Source: Craterostigma plantagineum
Lineage: Eukaryota; Streptophyta; Magnoliopsida; Lamiales; Linderniaceae
Length of the DNA stretch: 64,000 bases
Assembly: GCA_027422505.1 (NCBI GenBank)
Contig: JAPQWV010000355.1
Coordinates: forward strand, 62,001 to 126,000
Direction: 5' to 3'
Shown: positions 55,045-64,000 of the stretch, one piece after another
How positions within the stretch are numbered: the first letter of the stretch is position 1
Layout of the letters: each line of letters opens with the position of its first letter
Position numbers and translations under genes: made by a program
Notes under the pieces: model-generated
Databases searched by the model: none
The model's input: only the letters and a program-made list of their open reading frames with translations
Told to the model about the DNA's origin: nothing

Positions 55045-56754
55045 TTATCTCCTACCAAATTCACCCGTCGAAGGAAACCTATTTTTCTGGGGTCGTCCAC
55101 GTTGTGAACCAACACGAGGCGGCAACATGTCCATACTACTTTCAATGCGGTCCGTTACCGGGCGTATAGTACCTTCGTATGCCAGTTTCCATAACTCCAA
55201 GGTATAATAATCGTGCACTAATGAATATACCGGCACTTGGGCAGAACCACAAGCTGCAATCGCATGTGGACATGGGATACGATCGATGTCAAACATCATG
55301 CACGTGCATGTGCGCAGCCCCAAATCGACCACCTCGTTCACATGCTGCCCGTATACGTTATATGTTAGATGCCCGACTTCCGACACATGAAATTTTTGCA
55401 ACTCGGTGAAATTCTCTCGTATGATCGACTCTACCTTCGGCGTAAACCTAATCATGTTCGAGGCGATTGAAGCTTCCGCAGAGCGCCGATGCTTACTGAA
55501 CCATGATGATGTTAGTCGCTGAATCGAGCCCAACAGTCCAATAATTGGAAGCTCTCTGTCCTTACGTAGAGCTGCATTTATAGACTCCGATCCGTTGGTC
55601 GTCATTATGTTGTATCTTGATCTAGGGCAATATGCTCGCGTCCACGTTTCCTTTGGGACTTCGTTAAGATACCTCTGCACGTCCGCATATTTTCCGTCAA
55701 GCTGCCTAAAATGACGGTCGGACTCGCTCTTCGTGTAGGCAGTAGCGGCACGCCAAAAGATTGGACAAGCACCTTTCTTCTTCATTCTCGTCTTCACGTT
55801 TTGTTGAAGGTGCCACGCACAGAAACCATGAAACGCGTTTGGAAAACGGCCGGAACTGCATTCTTGATTCCAGGGTTCCGATCGGAAATTATTACGAGAT
55901 CGTCGCCATCCGCAACAAAACGTCTTAATCTCGAGAGAAACCACGTCCATGGGTCGGTTCCCTCCGACCCGTCGGCAATACCCCATGCTAAAGGATATTG
56001 ATGGAAATCGCCGTCTTGCGCAGTGGCAATCATCATGAGTCCCTTATACTTCCCCTTCAAAAAAGTGGCGTCGATAGAAACGACTTTCCTCATGAACGTA
56101 AAGCCGCTGACGCATGCTCCGTATGCCAAGAAAATGTACTTGAACCGATTGTCTTCGTCCATCTCCCAATCAGTGATACTGCCCTCGTTGGCTTGCCTCA
56201 CCGCATCTAAGTAAGACGGCAGTAAACCGTAGCAAGCGTCCATGTTACCAACTAGTTCGTCGGTCGCAATTTGTTTTCCTCTCCAAGCCTTGTAGTATGA
56301 AACTTCTACTCCCCTGCTCTGCATCATCGACTGTATGGAACTGGGAGCGGGGATGTCTTTAGGAGCCCTGAAATTTTCCAACAACGTGCTCGATACGAGC
56401 GACGAACTTCCCTGGCGATGTCTACGGCGTCGATGAGACACGCCGCACGTGTGCGTGTTGACGTACTTTCGGATTGAGAAAAAGGGGGAGTCCTTATCCT
56501 GTGCACCTCGTATGCGCCATTCGCAGTTCTCCTTCGCACATTTCACTACGTACAGGGTTTTGTTTGACCTATCCACTTGGAGTTCGAAGCGTGCAGCGAC
56601 AGCGATTTTAGTAATTTCGTCCTTCAATTCTTTCTTGCTGCGGAATTCTTGTCCAACATATAGGGTCGAACCATCCGTAAACGAATAGGTACCATCGTCG
56701 GCCACATCAGTTGCGTCGTCGTGCTCATCGACGTCAAAATCGTCATCATGTGCG

Positions 56755-56788
<34 letters not shown>

Positions 56789-57380
56789 GCATTAAGGCAC
56801 CTTCCTCGTTCTCATTTTCGTCGTCCCGTCCGACTTGCTCGTTCTCATTATCATATCCTTGGCCGCACATTCCGGAGTAATCGCCTACATAGCCACTGCT
56901 TTCATTACTTTGGTAAGGAGGGTTGTAAGATGTGCTGGGAAAACCCTCAAATGGTTGGATTTCGGCGTTTGTATCGCAATGCGCTATAAGGCCGACGTCG
57001 AAACCAGAGAAATCATTATCATGAGGTTGATGTGGCGGTGACGCAATGACGGCTAATTCAAGTTCCACGTGAAGAGGTGGTCTTGATCGTGGGCAACCAC
57101 CTCCAACGTACGCACGTACGCCGTAATCGTTCTCGATGTCGATGGGGCGCACACAATTGTAGTCTATGCAAGGCATGTAGCTTATCCGTAGTTTGGTATT
57201 GTCGTTGCGTAACGACAATGCATTCAATATCTCGTTAGTGAGATCCACTAACGTGCATGACTCCTCGTCGACCAAGATTGATTGCCAACGGCAAGTTGGA
57301 TCCGGAACCCAGTTCGACGTATTGTCCTCGCGAATTACCCACTTACCATCGACTTGAAAAACAATGCTGGTGATCGTCAT
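55045..57380 (-). CDS. MuDR/MURA-type MULE transposase
   Basis: Single-exon gene on the minus strand, 57,380 to 55,045, about 778 residues once a one-base loss in the A/T run at 55,843-55,846 is allowed for. The N-terminal part has a PB1-like start (MTITSIVFQVDGKWV) and a long acidic linker with a run of about 11 Asp. A MuDR-type zinc domain follows: YVGQEFRSKKELKDEI, then YVVKCAKENCEWRIRG, ending VNTHTCGVSH. The DDE transposase domain has the first Asp in SIDATFLKGKYKG, the second in IISDRNPGIKNAV, the HGFCAWHLQQNVK motif, and the Glu in TTNGSESINAALR. The SWIM finger is LRTCTCMMFDIDRIPCPHAI (CxC...CxH). It cuts and joins element DNA at the terminal repeats. ATG 57,380 is preferred; the open frame extends four codons upstream through a GTG. 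Apart from the shift nothing is missing, so activity is possible. Confidence 0.92.
56755..56790. repeat. (CAT)n microsatellite encoding the poly-Asp run
   Basis: About 11-12 tandem CAT triplets, read as GAT (Asp) on the coding minus strand of the transposase. It lies in the acidic linker, so length changes would be tolerated. Confidence 0.85.
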
Positions 57381-57419
57381 GATTATCACCAAAAGTGATC
57401 GTACGATGGTGGAATGTAT

Positions 57420-57965
57420 GCTTTCTGTACCAAAAATGGTCGTGCATTATTTTAAAGGTTTATCAAGTCATATGGTGGGTAACGTGCTAAAGGGACCATA
57501 ACTTGAAATCATGGGAAATGCACGTAAAATCAGGGGACCAAAACATTCTCAGGGGACCCGTGCTTATTGCGTTGGCGCTGATGGGACGTGTCCCGTATAG
57601 GTATGTATATGAACGGGTCGCTGTCCAATTTAGGGTTTCTCTTTAGTCGTACCAATAATTGAACAATTACTGAGTATTTGGTCAAAATATTTTCCTCAGT
57701 AACAAGTCAAATCACCCATCACGTTTCGTTTCATACAGAGAATCAATTATTCAACAATGGAAAAAGTTTTATCAAGTCATATGGTGGGATACGTGCTAAA
57801 GGGACCGTAACTTGAAATCATGGGACCTGCACGTAAAATCAGGGGACCCGCACGTAAAATCAGGGGACCCGAGCATATTGCTGAGTATTTGGTCAAAATA
57901 ATTTCCTCATTAACAAGTCAAATCACCCATCACGTACTTTCGTTTCATACAGAGAATCAATTCAT
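57420..57965. repeat. Duplicated region upstream of the transposase, cluster 6
   Basis: TTTATCAAGTCATATGGTGGG, ACGTGCTAAAGGGACC, ATAACTTGAAATCATGGGA, CACGTAAAATCAGGGGACC, TTTGGTCAAAATA and TCAAATCACCCATCACGT occur twice, at about 57,460-57,745 and 57,764-57,965. GGGACC-type words lie at 57,490-57,600 and 57,790-57,885. The region lies between the 5' end of the transposase gene and the 3' end of Ulp1-like gene 2 (both minus strand), so it probably includes the transposase promoter. Confidence 0.7.
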
Positions 57966-58075
57966 TCAATAATATCAAAAAATTTTAGTTCCATAAACCT
58001 ACAAACTGACTACACCAAGTCCATTAAACCTACAAAGCCACTTACAATTAACACTTCCAAACTCAGCCAAACAAA

Positions 58076-61044
58076 TCAATTCATACAGCTATGCGGGTCA
58101 CGCAATATCCGTGCAGCCATAGTGGCTCGATACGCTGAAATATCAATCTGCCGTTGATATTCATCAAACTCGGGCGTGTCAACCATAACCGTCTCCACCG
58201 TCAACGCCGCATGAACCCCGCAATCCAAGCTGCCAGCCTTCTGCTGGCGATTCATTTTATTATTCAACTTCGGCTTCGTCACGATGTCGAACTTGAAACG
58301 TCAATATGCGGAAAGAAACTCCGCCTGCAAAATATAGCAAACACCGAACATGTCACTAAATAAATAAAAATGATAGACAAACGGATTTCAGCTACTTACG
58401 AACACTCTCCCGGCGAATTGCACACCATGCGCGCCCAATGAATCGTGAAGGACGAAGGTTTGCGTTGACGCGTCAAAAATAAGCACTACCCAGTGGGCCC
58501 GTGCGCAAACAGGAGAGATGATGTACTTGCATCGTAGCAATTCATCCTCCGTGAGACGCTCCAACCAGCTCCGACTGCTTCTCGACAATCCATTCACGAA
58601 GCTCTCCATATCATCCACCCGTACTTGCGCCTTCCTATTCAACTTCTGCGCCTTCCTAAAGTGCTCGTCTTGCACGTAACTTGGAAAGACGAAGACGCGA
58701 GGATAATTGTCATTGTCCGCATAGATTCGCCTCAAGCAATCTAGATATGCGTCAAGACAATTGGACTTGAGCATATCATGGAAGAGCAACATGTAGAAGC
58801 CTTGGGCATCCACATCGCACATGTCACCTTCCCAAACTTTATCACTGCAAAAAAAAGAAAAATTATTACGTGTTTATGTACTTATACTGAGGCTGTTCTC
58901 GAAAGAAAACATTTACCTAAATCTTGCCGCTTGAAGGTACATGTCAATGAGCACGCGATCGTGTTTATGAATCAACTCATGCCCGGAGAAGTCCACTCGC
59001 CCGAGGTACTTCTTGCTCCACTTCTCATTTCCATCTGAGCCAGAATTCTCATCACTTAGATCAACAAATTCTACAGGCGCTTTGCCTCTTCTTCGAACTC
59101 CTCGGGCACTCGACGAAGCACCAACGTCTCCCGCCTCAACCACCTCCACAGGTGTGGGAAAATCTTCAACATGTACGATCGCTAAATGATCGTCGTCGCC
59201 ACGATCGCGGTGTACAGGGGAACACCTAACCTCCACTCCCCGCGTGAGTAGGCCCGTCACACGGTCGAATATGTCGTGTGCCGCCCCAACATCGAAAACG
59301 CTGTCCCTAAAGTACGCCACCTCCAACTCTTCCGCTGACGGCACTAACAACCCTCGTACAAAACCGCCGTTGACGGCATCTGCGACCGTCCTAAGAGTCG
59401 GGCATGCTTTGCGACCCCAATTCTTCGTCGCCCACCTGAGCATGCGTGGCGTGAAATCTTCTTCCTTGCGAACCGCAAACTGGTATGCAACTCCCGGCAT
59501 GCACTCGTATGCTAGTATCTAAATACAAATAACGCAAAAAATCTTACAAACGTCCCTCAAAACATGGTATGCAAGAAGCTTAGTTATTATTCACCTGAAG
59601 TGGTTGTACGAACCCACTGATCAGCCAGTCCCGTGGCCTCTCCCGTAGATTTACCTTAACACTTCGTATCACCTCACGGAAAGCCACGGTGCCCCAAGGG
59701 TACTGGGAGAATGCAAATCGATCTTCGACGAGACTAAGGACCGTCGTACTGACGACGGTGTCCTTCTTCGACGGTCGAGGCATCAACACAGCGGTGGCGA
59801 AGTACACGTCCGCCAACTTCAGCTTCTCGAAGTCCACATCGTCCTCGTCGCCAGACAACCGCTCCAACACACGCTTGACGTGCAACATGCGGACTTTTGA
59901 GCTGTTGCCAAAATGTCTTGCGGTGAATTTTGAGCCGCCGTTTACCGGCGGTAGCTCGGCTGCGAACTTCAGCCCGGTGATTAGGCAATAATCCGACTTC
60001 GAAAATCGGAGTAGTTTTCCGCCAAAAATCATCCACAGCTCTTCCCGGTTGTGCAGCATCGTCTGGTTCTGGATGAGGTACCACAGCAACTGGCCCGAGA
60101 TGTTAAAATCAGGCTCAGCCATAACAAGGCGGCCGGACGGACTCTCGTTCCTAAAAATCTCCCACTCGTGGTGGTTCAGACATTGTCTTATCAGCTCGCT
60201 GGCATCCGCGTATAACGAGCTCATTTTTACACTCAAACAGGGAACTTCGTCCACTGTGTCGAACTGCTTCTGCATCGCAACCTAATTTATGCGTAAAACA
60301 CATTTTAACTAAATTACGTGGTATGAAATAATTAAAACAGAAAACCCTTATGCATAGACGCGCAGGGGACCGCATCGCATATGCTGAGATTCAAGCACGG
60401 ACGCGCATGAGACCCCTGCGCATCGGCGCGGTCCCAGCAAGGGTCCCCTGGTCATAGCGCGCGGGTCCCCTGCTTATAACGCGCGGGTCCCCCGAACTTG
60501 CGCACGTGCAGTGGCACAGGACCCACCCGTTAAGGTAAGAGGACCCGAGTGTTTAAGCAGGGGAACTGTGCGTATAAGCGCGGGTCCCCTGCCGCGTGTC
60601 TCCTGGGCATAGCGCGCGGGTCCCCTGCTTATAACGCGCGGGTCCCCTGCTTATAACGCGCGGGTCCCCCGCTTGCGCACGCGCAGTGGCACAGGACCCG
60701 CCCGTTAAGGTAAGAGGACCTGAGCGTTTAAGCAAGGGAACCATGCGTATAAGCGCGGGTCCCCTGGGAATAGCGCGCGGGTCCCCTTCTTATAACGCGC
60801 GGGTCCCCCGAACTTGCGCGCGCGTGACCCATGTCCTATGCTTGCAAGCACGGGTCCCGTGCTTGCAAGCACAGGTCCTATGCTTGCAAGCGCGAGTCCT
60901 ATGCTACCAAGCTCTGTCCTATGCTTGCAAGCACGGGTCCGCACCAAATTAGGGTTCGATGGGTCGTTCCCCGATCCCCTCTCGCGTGAAATTGAAGAAG
61001 ACGAAGAGTAGAACACATACCTCCACGTTCGCGTTGAATGCCAT
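58076..61044 (-). CDS. DUF1985/Ulp1-like gene 2; catalytic residues kept, one stop
   Basis: Five exons on the minus strand: 61,044-61,021, 60,281-59,595, 59,518-58,917, 58,844-58,400, 58,324-58,076, all with GT-AG borders and matching phase (668 residues). Exon 1 encodes MAFNANVE. Exon 2 is DUF1985-like (REELWMIFGG, FSKSDYCLITGLKF, LADVYFATAVLMP, QYPWGTVAF). Exon 3 continues with RKEEDFTPRMLRW and a polar linker. Exons 4-5 form a C48/Ulp1 module: ISPVCARAHWVVLIFDAS (His), LHDSLGAHG (Asp), RQQKAGSLDCGVHAAL (Gln and Cys). Ulp1 enzymes remove SUMO or related tags. A TGA at 58,303-58,301 interrupts exon 5 (AEFLSAY-stop-RFKFD); an AG nine bases later could serve as an in-frame acceptor that skips it. 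The gene is the mirror partner of gene 1 near the other end of the element. Confidence 0.82.
60355..60955. repeat. GGGACCC cluster 7, inside intron 1 of Ulp1-like gene 2
   Basis: The richest cluster: about 20 GGGTCCC/GGGACCC heptamers, many in a roughly 24-26-bp frame of GCGCGCGGGTCCCCTGCTTATAA at 60,455-60,670, then GCTTGCAAGCACGGGTCC at 60,835-60,935. A 160-170-bp higher-order repeat is visible (GTGGCACAGGACC at 60,511 and 60,687). It fills the intron 60,282-61,020. Confidence 0.85.
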
Positions 61045-61336
61045 TGTCGAATGAGTCGATTTGCAGAGAAGACGACGATTTGCAGTGCAGGGGCGGGAGA
61101 GCACACGCTTGTTCTTTTACTGGAAGTGAAAGTGGAGACGATTTGCAGTGCAGGGGCGGGAGACACGCTTGCTTTTTTTACTGGAAGTGAAAGTTGTTGC
61201 TTTTTTTACTTTTACCTCACTCTTCTATAACGGGTCTGATGTTTCATATTCGCTACAGTGTAACATGTAAACCCTTTAATTAATTTTATCGTTAAGTGTT
61301 GTTGAGGTTGTTGATTGACATTAAATAAGGGTAAAA

Positions 61337-61440
61337 TAGTCTTTAGAGCAGAGTTAGTAAGGGTACAAAGGTAAAGTCCGATTTTGGGTGTTATTTTTTA
61401 AAAGATGACCAGCTCAAGGGCTATTTACTTAAAAAATCCC
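61337..61440 (-). repeat. Right terminal inverted repeat of the MULE
   Basis: Inverse partner of 46,887-46,990; it ends in AAAAAATCCC directly before the AGATTTAC duplication. Confidence 0.8.
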
Positions 61441-61510
61441 AGATTTACTTGGATTGAAAAGAAAAGATGAAAAAAGTATACATTGTTCCACTTTCATGTG
61501 ATATTCGCGC

Positions 61511-62369
61511 TGTTGTAAAACTCGGCCTAGGCGGCCCTGTCCGAGGCACTTTCCGGCTAGGCGACTGATTAATCGGTGGGGCCTAGGCGGACGATTAGGC
61601 GGCCGACTAGGCGGTCTCATTATTTTTTTGTACTTTTTTTGTAAAAAAAAGCTGAAAACAATTTTTCTTTTTGCAAATTTTTTTATAAATACAAAAAACA
61701 TTATTATGATTTACACTATTTGTTTAAATAGATAAATTTGATATAGCTTTACTTTAGAATATTACATACAAATAAAATTTACAAAATATTGGTATGCCAA
61801 CTAATTTCCGCGTAGAAACCGCCTATGTCCCCGCCTAGCTCGCCTAGGCTAGAGCTGTCAAAATGGCGGGCCGGGCTGTGGCAGGCCTAAAAAATCGGGG
61901 ACCGGCCCGCCCGCATATAAAAATATTTATTTTTTTGTATTTTCATTTTATAATTTAATTTATTAATTAGTTTTAGTTAATTAAGGTATTTAATAATAAA
62001 TTATGGATAAATAATATATTAATTATATATTTATAAATACATATGTTATTAACTATGGTATAATTAAGGAATCATTAACTATTAAATTAATATATTTAAA
62101 CATAATATATAATATAAAATATATATATAATTTAATTAAACTGGTGGGCTGGCCCGCGGGCCAGCCCGCCCCGCCCCGCCCCGCCCGCGGCCCGCTCGGG
62201 CTGGCCCGTTTAGGCCCGCCTCTGGGCGGGCCTAAAATACCCAGCCCAGCCCGCCCTTTTTGGGGGGCGGGGCGGGCCGGCCCGCGGGCCACGGGCCCAT
62301 TTGACAGCTCTAGCCTAGGCACTAGGCCGCCCTCGGGCGCCCGACTAACGCCTAGCGAGTTTTGCAACA
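61511..62369. mobile_element. MITE with TGTTGTAAAACTCG ends, carrying another MITE
   Basis: The left end is TGTTGTAAAACTCGGCCTAGG and the inverted right end is TGTTGCAAAACTCGCTAGGCG. The interior is rich in CCTAGGCGG words. It is split by the element at 61,850-62,312; without it the MITE is about 390 bp. No clear target duplication. Confidence 0.65.
61850..62312. mobile_element. hAT-type MITE rich in GGGCCGG, perfect 8-bp duplication
   Basis: The ends are TAGAGCTGTCAAAATGG and, inverted, TAGAGCTGTCAAATGGG. The flanking octamer GCCTAGGC is identical at 61,842-61,849 and 62,313-62,320. The G/C-rich outer thirds, made of GGGCCGG/CCCGCGG words, surround an A/T core (61,915-62,140). The proline- and glycine-rich open frames here are composition artefacts. 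Confidence 0.8.
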
Positions 62370-63290
62370 TTATATATGGCGGACACTTTACAAATTACAA
62401 TATTTTTTTTTTTACTACAAAATACATTCATAACAAAAGTCGCAAACTATTTGGGAAGAAATTCCTCTTGCAGCCAAAATCATTTGATCGTCAAGTAGGT
62501 AGGAATACTCAGTTGTTGCCACCGACCACGACAACTGTAAATAAACGCTGATATAGTCAAACAACATAACTAATTCACACACACATTGGACCTTAGGTTA
62601 GCGTCAACGTCAGTGTATCTAATTTGATTATCAAGTTCAAATTTCACTACTACGAGCCACATACATGAACCGTTCAATATCGTTGATTATAGAGAATTTG
62701 AGTTTCAACGCAATGATGAAAAAAAGTCAATAAATTTAGAGAGAATCTTTATGCTAGCTATATTTGACTTCCTTTTGTTGAATATTCTTGTTTACTTGCA
62801 GCGAGCGAGATGTAATATTTTTGAACACGTATAAAAAAGTAAGATTGTTGAAGTGTGAAAGGCAAGGGAGTGGATTAGGCTTTTCGTATTTCATCTTGAC
62901 GTTTCTTCTTCAAATTTTGATGCTATGTGCAGGGGAATTACATTGACTATTATCACTAAGATGTGCTTGCACTAATTTAAAACTGAAAAAAAAAGATGAC
63001 ATTTTCACTCCAGGCAAAATAATAATTTTGAATCACGTATTATTTTATTTTTTGTTGTGAATTACTATATCATATCATTAGATCTTTAACTTCATAAGTG
63101 GAACAAATTTGATTTCCTGTCATTTCGTGACGAAATAAATCATGGGGCAAGTTTTATTCAGGCCATTGTAAGAACTTTTATAGAGTTTCAGGCCATGTCC
63201 GAAGTTTGAAGGACGTACTTTTCATAAATAGCAGGTTATTGATTAAAAATATGAGTTGACGAATACCCTTCTACATCACCTGTTGGAACG
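62370..63290. other. Intergenic spacer
   Basis: A/T-rich sequence without a gene. The stretch 63,140-63,230 has TTCAGGCCATTGTAAG and TTTCAGGCCATGTCC words like those near 480. Nothing else is supported. Confidence 0.4.
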
Positions 63291-63299
63291 TCCAACCCA

Positions 63300-64000
63300 C
63301 CATGAGTTTGATCTTCATGAGTGTCATCCAGATTATCTTCATACAACCTCACTGGTTCAACATCAGTAAGACATCTCTTATATGTAGCGTCAGTCGTCTT
63401 CACCTTATCAATGTCAGCAATAGTTTGGTCTTCTATGATTCCACATCACGGCTTCGAATGAGGTTTTTATCAACAGGATCATATAACCTGTACCCGAATT
63501 CACCATGACCATAACCAATAAAGATTCATTGACGCGTCTTCATATCCAGCTTGGATCTCTCATCCTTTAGAATATGAGCAAACACCTTGCAGCCAAACAT
63601 GCGCAAGTGATCATAATTCACATCCTTGCCAAACCAAACCATATCTGGCACACCACCATTCAATACTACAATAGGACTGAGGTTAATGACGTGCACTGCC
63701 GTGTAGAGTGCTTCGCCCCAAAACTGCTTAGGTAACTTGGCTTCAGAAAGCATACACCTAACTCATTCCATCAGCGTCCTATTCATCCTCTATGCTAAAC
63801 AGTTAAGCTGGGGAGTCTTTGGTGGAGTTTTCTCATGTCTGATTCCTTGTTGCTTGTAGTACAAATCAACGGTCCGCAATAGTCTCCGCCGTTATCAGAA
63901 CAGATACATTTTAGCTTCTTCCCCATTGTCTCTCAACCAAAGCTTGGAACGCCTTGAATTTCTCAATGACCTGGTCCTTCGTCTTCAAGGAATATTCCCA
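63300..64000 (-). pseudogene. Ty1/copia integrase relic, runs past the window end
   Basis: Minus-strand blocks from the right edge: DQVIEKFKAFQALVE (about 63,970), degraded integrase core, then 63,753-63,526 with EAKLPKQFWGEALYTAVHVI and LRMFGCKVFAHILKDE, then about 63,525-63,430 with CIFIGYGHGEFGYRLYDP followed by a stop (RDVES-stop). This is the integrase C-terminal half of a copia polyprotein. Several stops and shifts; no LTR seen. Confidence 0.85.

Larger units (their letters stand above)
46887..61440. mobile_element. Giant Mutator-like element (Kaonashi-type), 14,554 bp
   Basis: The left terminus GGGTCTTTTTAAAAAATGGCC matches the inverted right terminus GGGATTTTTTAAGTAAATAGCC. Homology continues inward (TTTGACGCGGTCA against CTTGAGCTGGTCA; TTTAAAAAAATAGCACTC against TTTTAAAAAATAACACCC). 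The octamer AGATTTAC stands immediately outside both ends (46,879-46,886 and 61,441-61,448), a target duplication of MULE size. Inside: a DEK_C gene (plus), a DUF1985/Ulp1-like gene (plus), a MuDR-type transposase (minus), a second DUF1985/Ulp1-like gene (minus) and seven GGGACCC-rich clusters. Plant MULEs that carry Ulp1-like protease genes are known as Kaonashi elements; the combination with two Ulp1-like genes in opposite orientation and a DEK_C gene is what is notable. Confidence 0.88.

Noticed and set aside
47375..60955. GGGACCC clusters as CRISPR-like or satellite arrays
   Set aside because: Units vary in spacing and sequence, both orientations are mixed and clusters are dispersed among genes, so neither label fits.
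62053..62551. Gly/Pro-rich frames on both strands
   Set aside because: They translate the GGGCCGG-type words of a MITE; no family match.

Overview
This is a transposon-dense stretch of a flowering-plant nuclear genome. The evidence is spliced genes with GT-AG introns, plant-only families (a U-box/ARM ubiquitin ligase, an AP2/ERF factor, a plant-unique Rab5 relic), Ty1/copia and Ty3/gypsy-Tekay retrotransposons primed by initiator tRNA-Met, and MULE, hAT, PIF and Stowaway elements. It looks like a eudicot, but I cannot name the species. I see no rRNA or tRNA gene and no CRISPR.

Layout. 0-8.3 kb: MITEs, a decayed hAT (TTF/dimerisation type) transposase, copia debris with a 5' LTR, and a multi-exon pseudogene of an ARA6/RABF1-like Rab GTPase. 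9-14 kb: a decayed copia element on the minus strand. 14.3-17.4 kb: a tandem plus inverted A/T-rich repeat block with a nested hAT element, ending about 80 bp before a PUB12/13/14-like U-box ARM gene (17,456-20,476). 20.8-25.2 kb: a hAT MITE with a perfect 8-bp target duplication, a LINE/RNase H relic, a Stowaway MITE and copia debris. 25.2-35.2 kb: a young Tekay-type gypsy element with a 3.2-kb 3' LTR and a truncated 5' LTR. 35.2-36.7 kb: a tandem repeat array. 37.3-38.2 kb: an ERF016/017/018-like gene. 39.25-44.7 kb: a foldback element split by a copia element that ends in an inverted LTR fragment. 45.1-46.1 kb: a hAT-like non-autonomous element. 61.5-62.4 kb: nested MITEs. 63.3 kb to the end: a copia fragment.

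The centrepiece is a single 14.55-kb Mutator-like element at 46,887-61,440, bounded by related terminal inverted repeats and the same 8-bp flank (AGATTTAC). It carries four spliced or simple genes: a DEK_C-domain protein; a plus-strand DUF1985/Ulp1-like gene whose protease module seems to have lost its catalytic His and Cys; a MuDR-type transposase (minus strand) with its DDE residues and SWIM finger present; and a second DUF1985/Ulp1-like gene (minus strand) that keeps the His-Asp-Gln-Cys set but has one in-frame stop. Its non-coding DNA is filled with clusters of a GGGACCC/GGGTCCC heptamer that I did not notice as clusters elsewhere in the window. Two of the clusters sit in intron 1 of the two Ulp1-like genes.

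Only the PUB gene and the ERF gene look like ordinary host genes; the MULE genes are cargo. Many single-base losses at short homopolymers break otherwise well-kept frames (Tekay pol, the transposase, one Ulp1 copy, the PUB C-terminus). This suggests that part of the apparent damage is consensus error in a long-read assembly.
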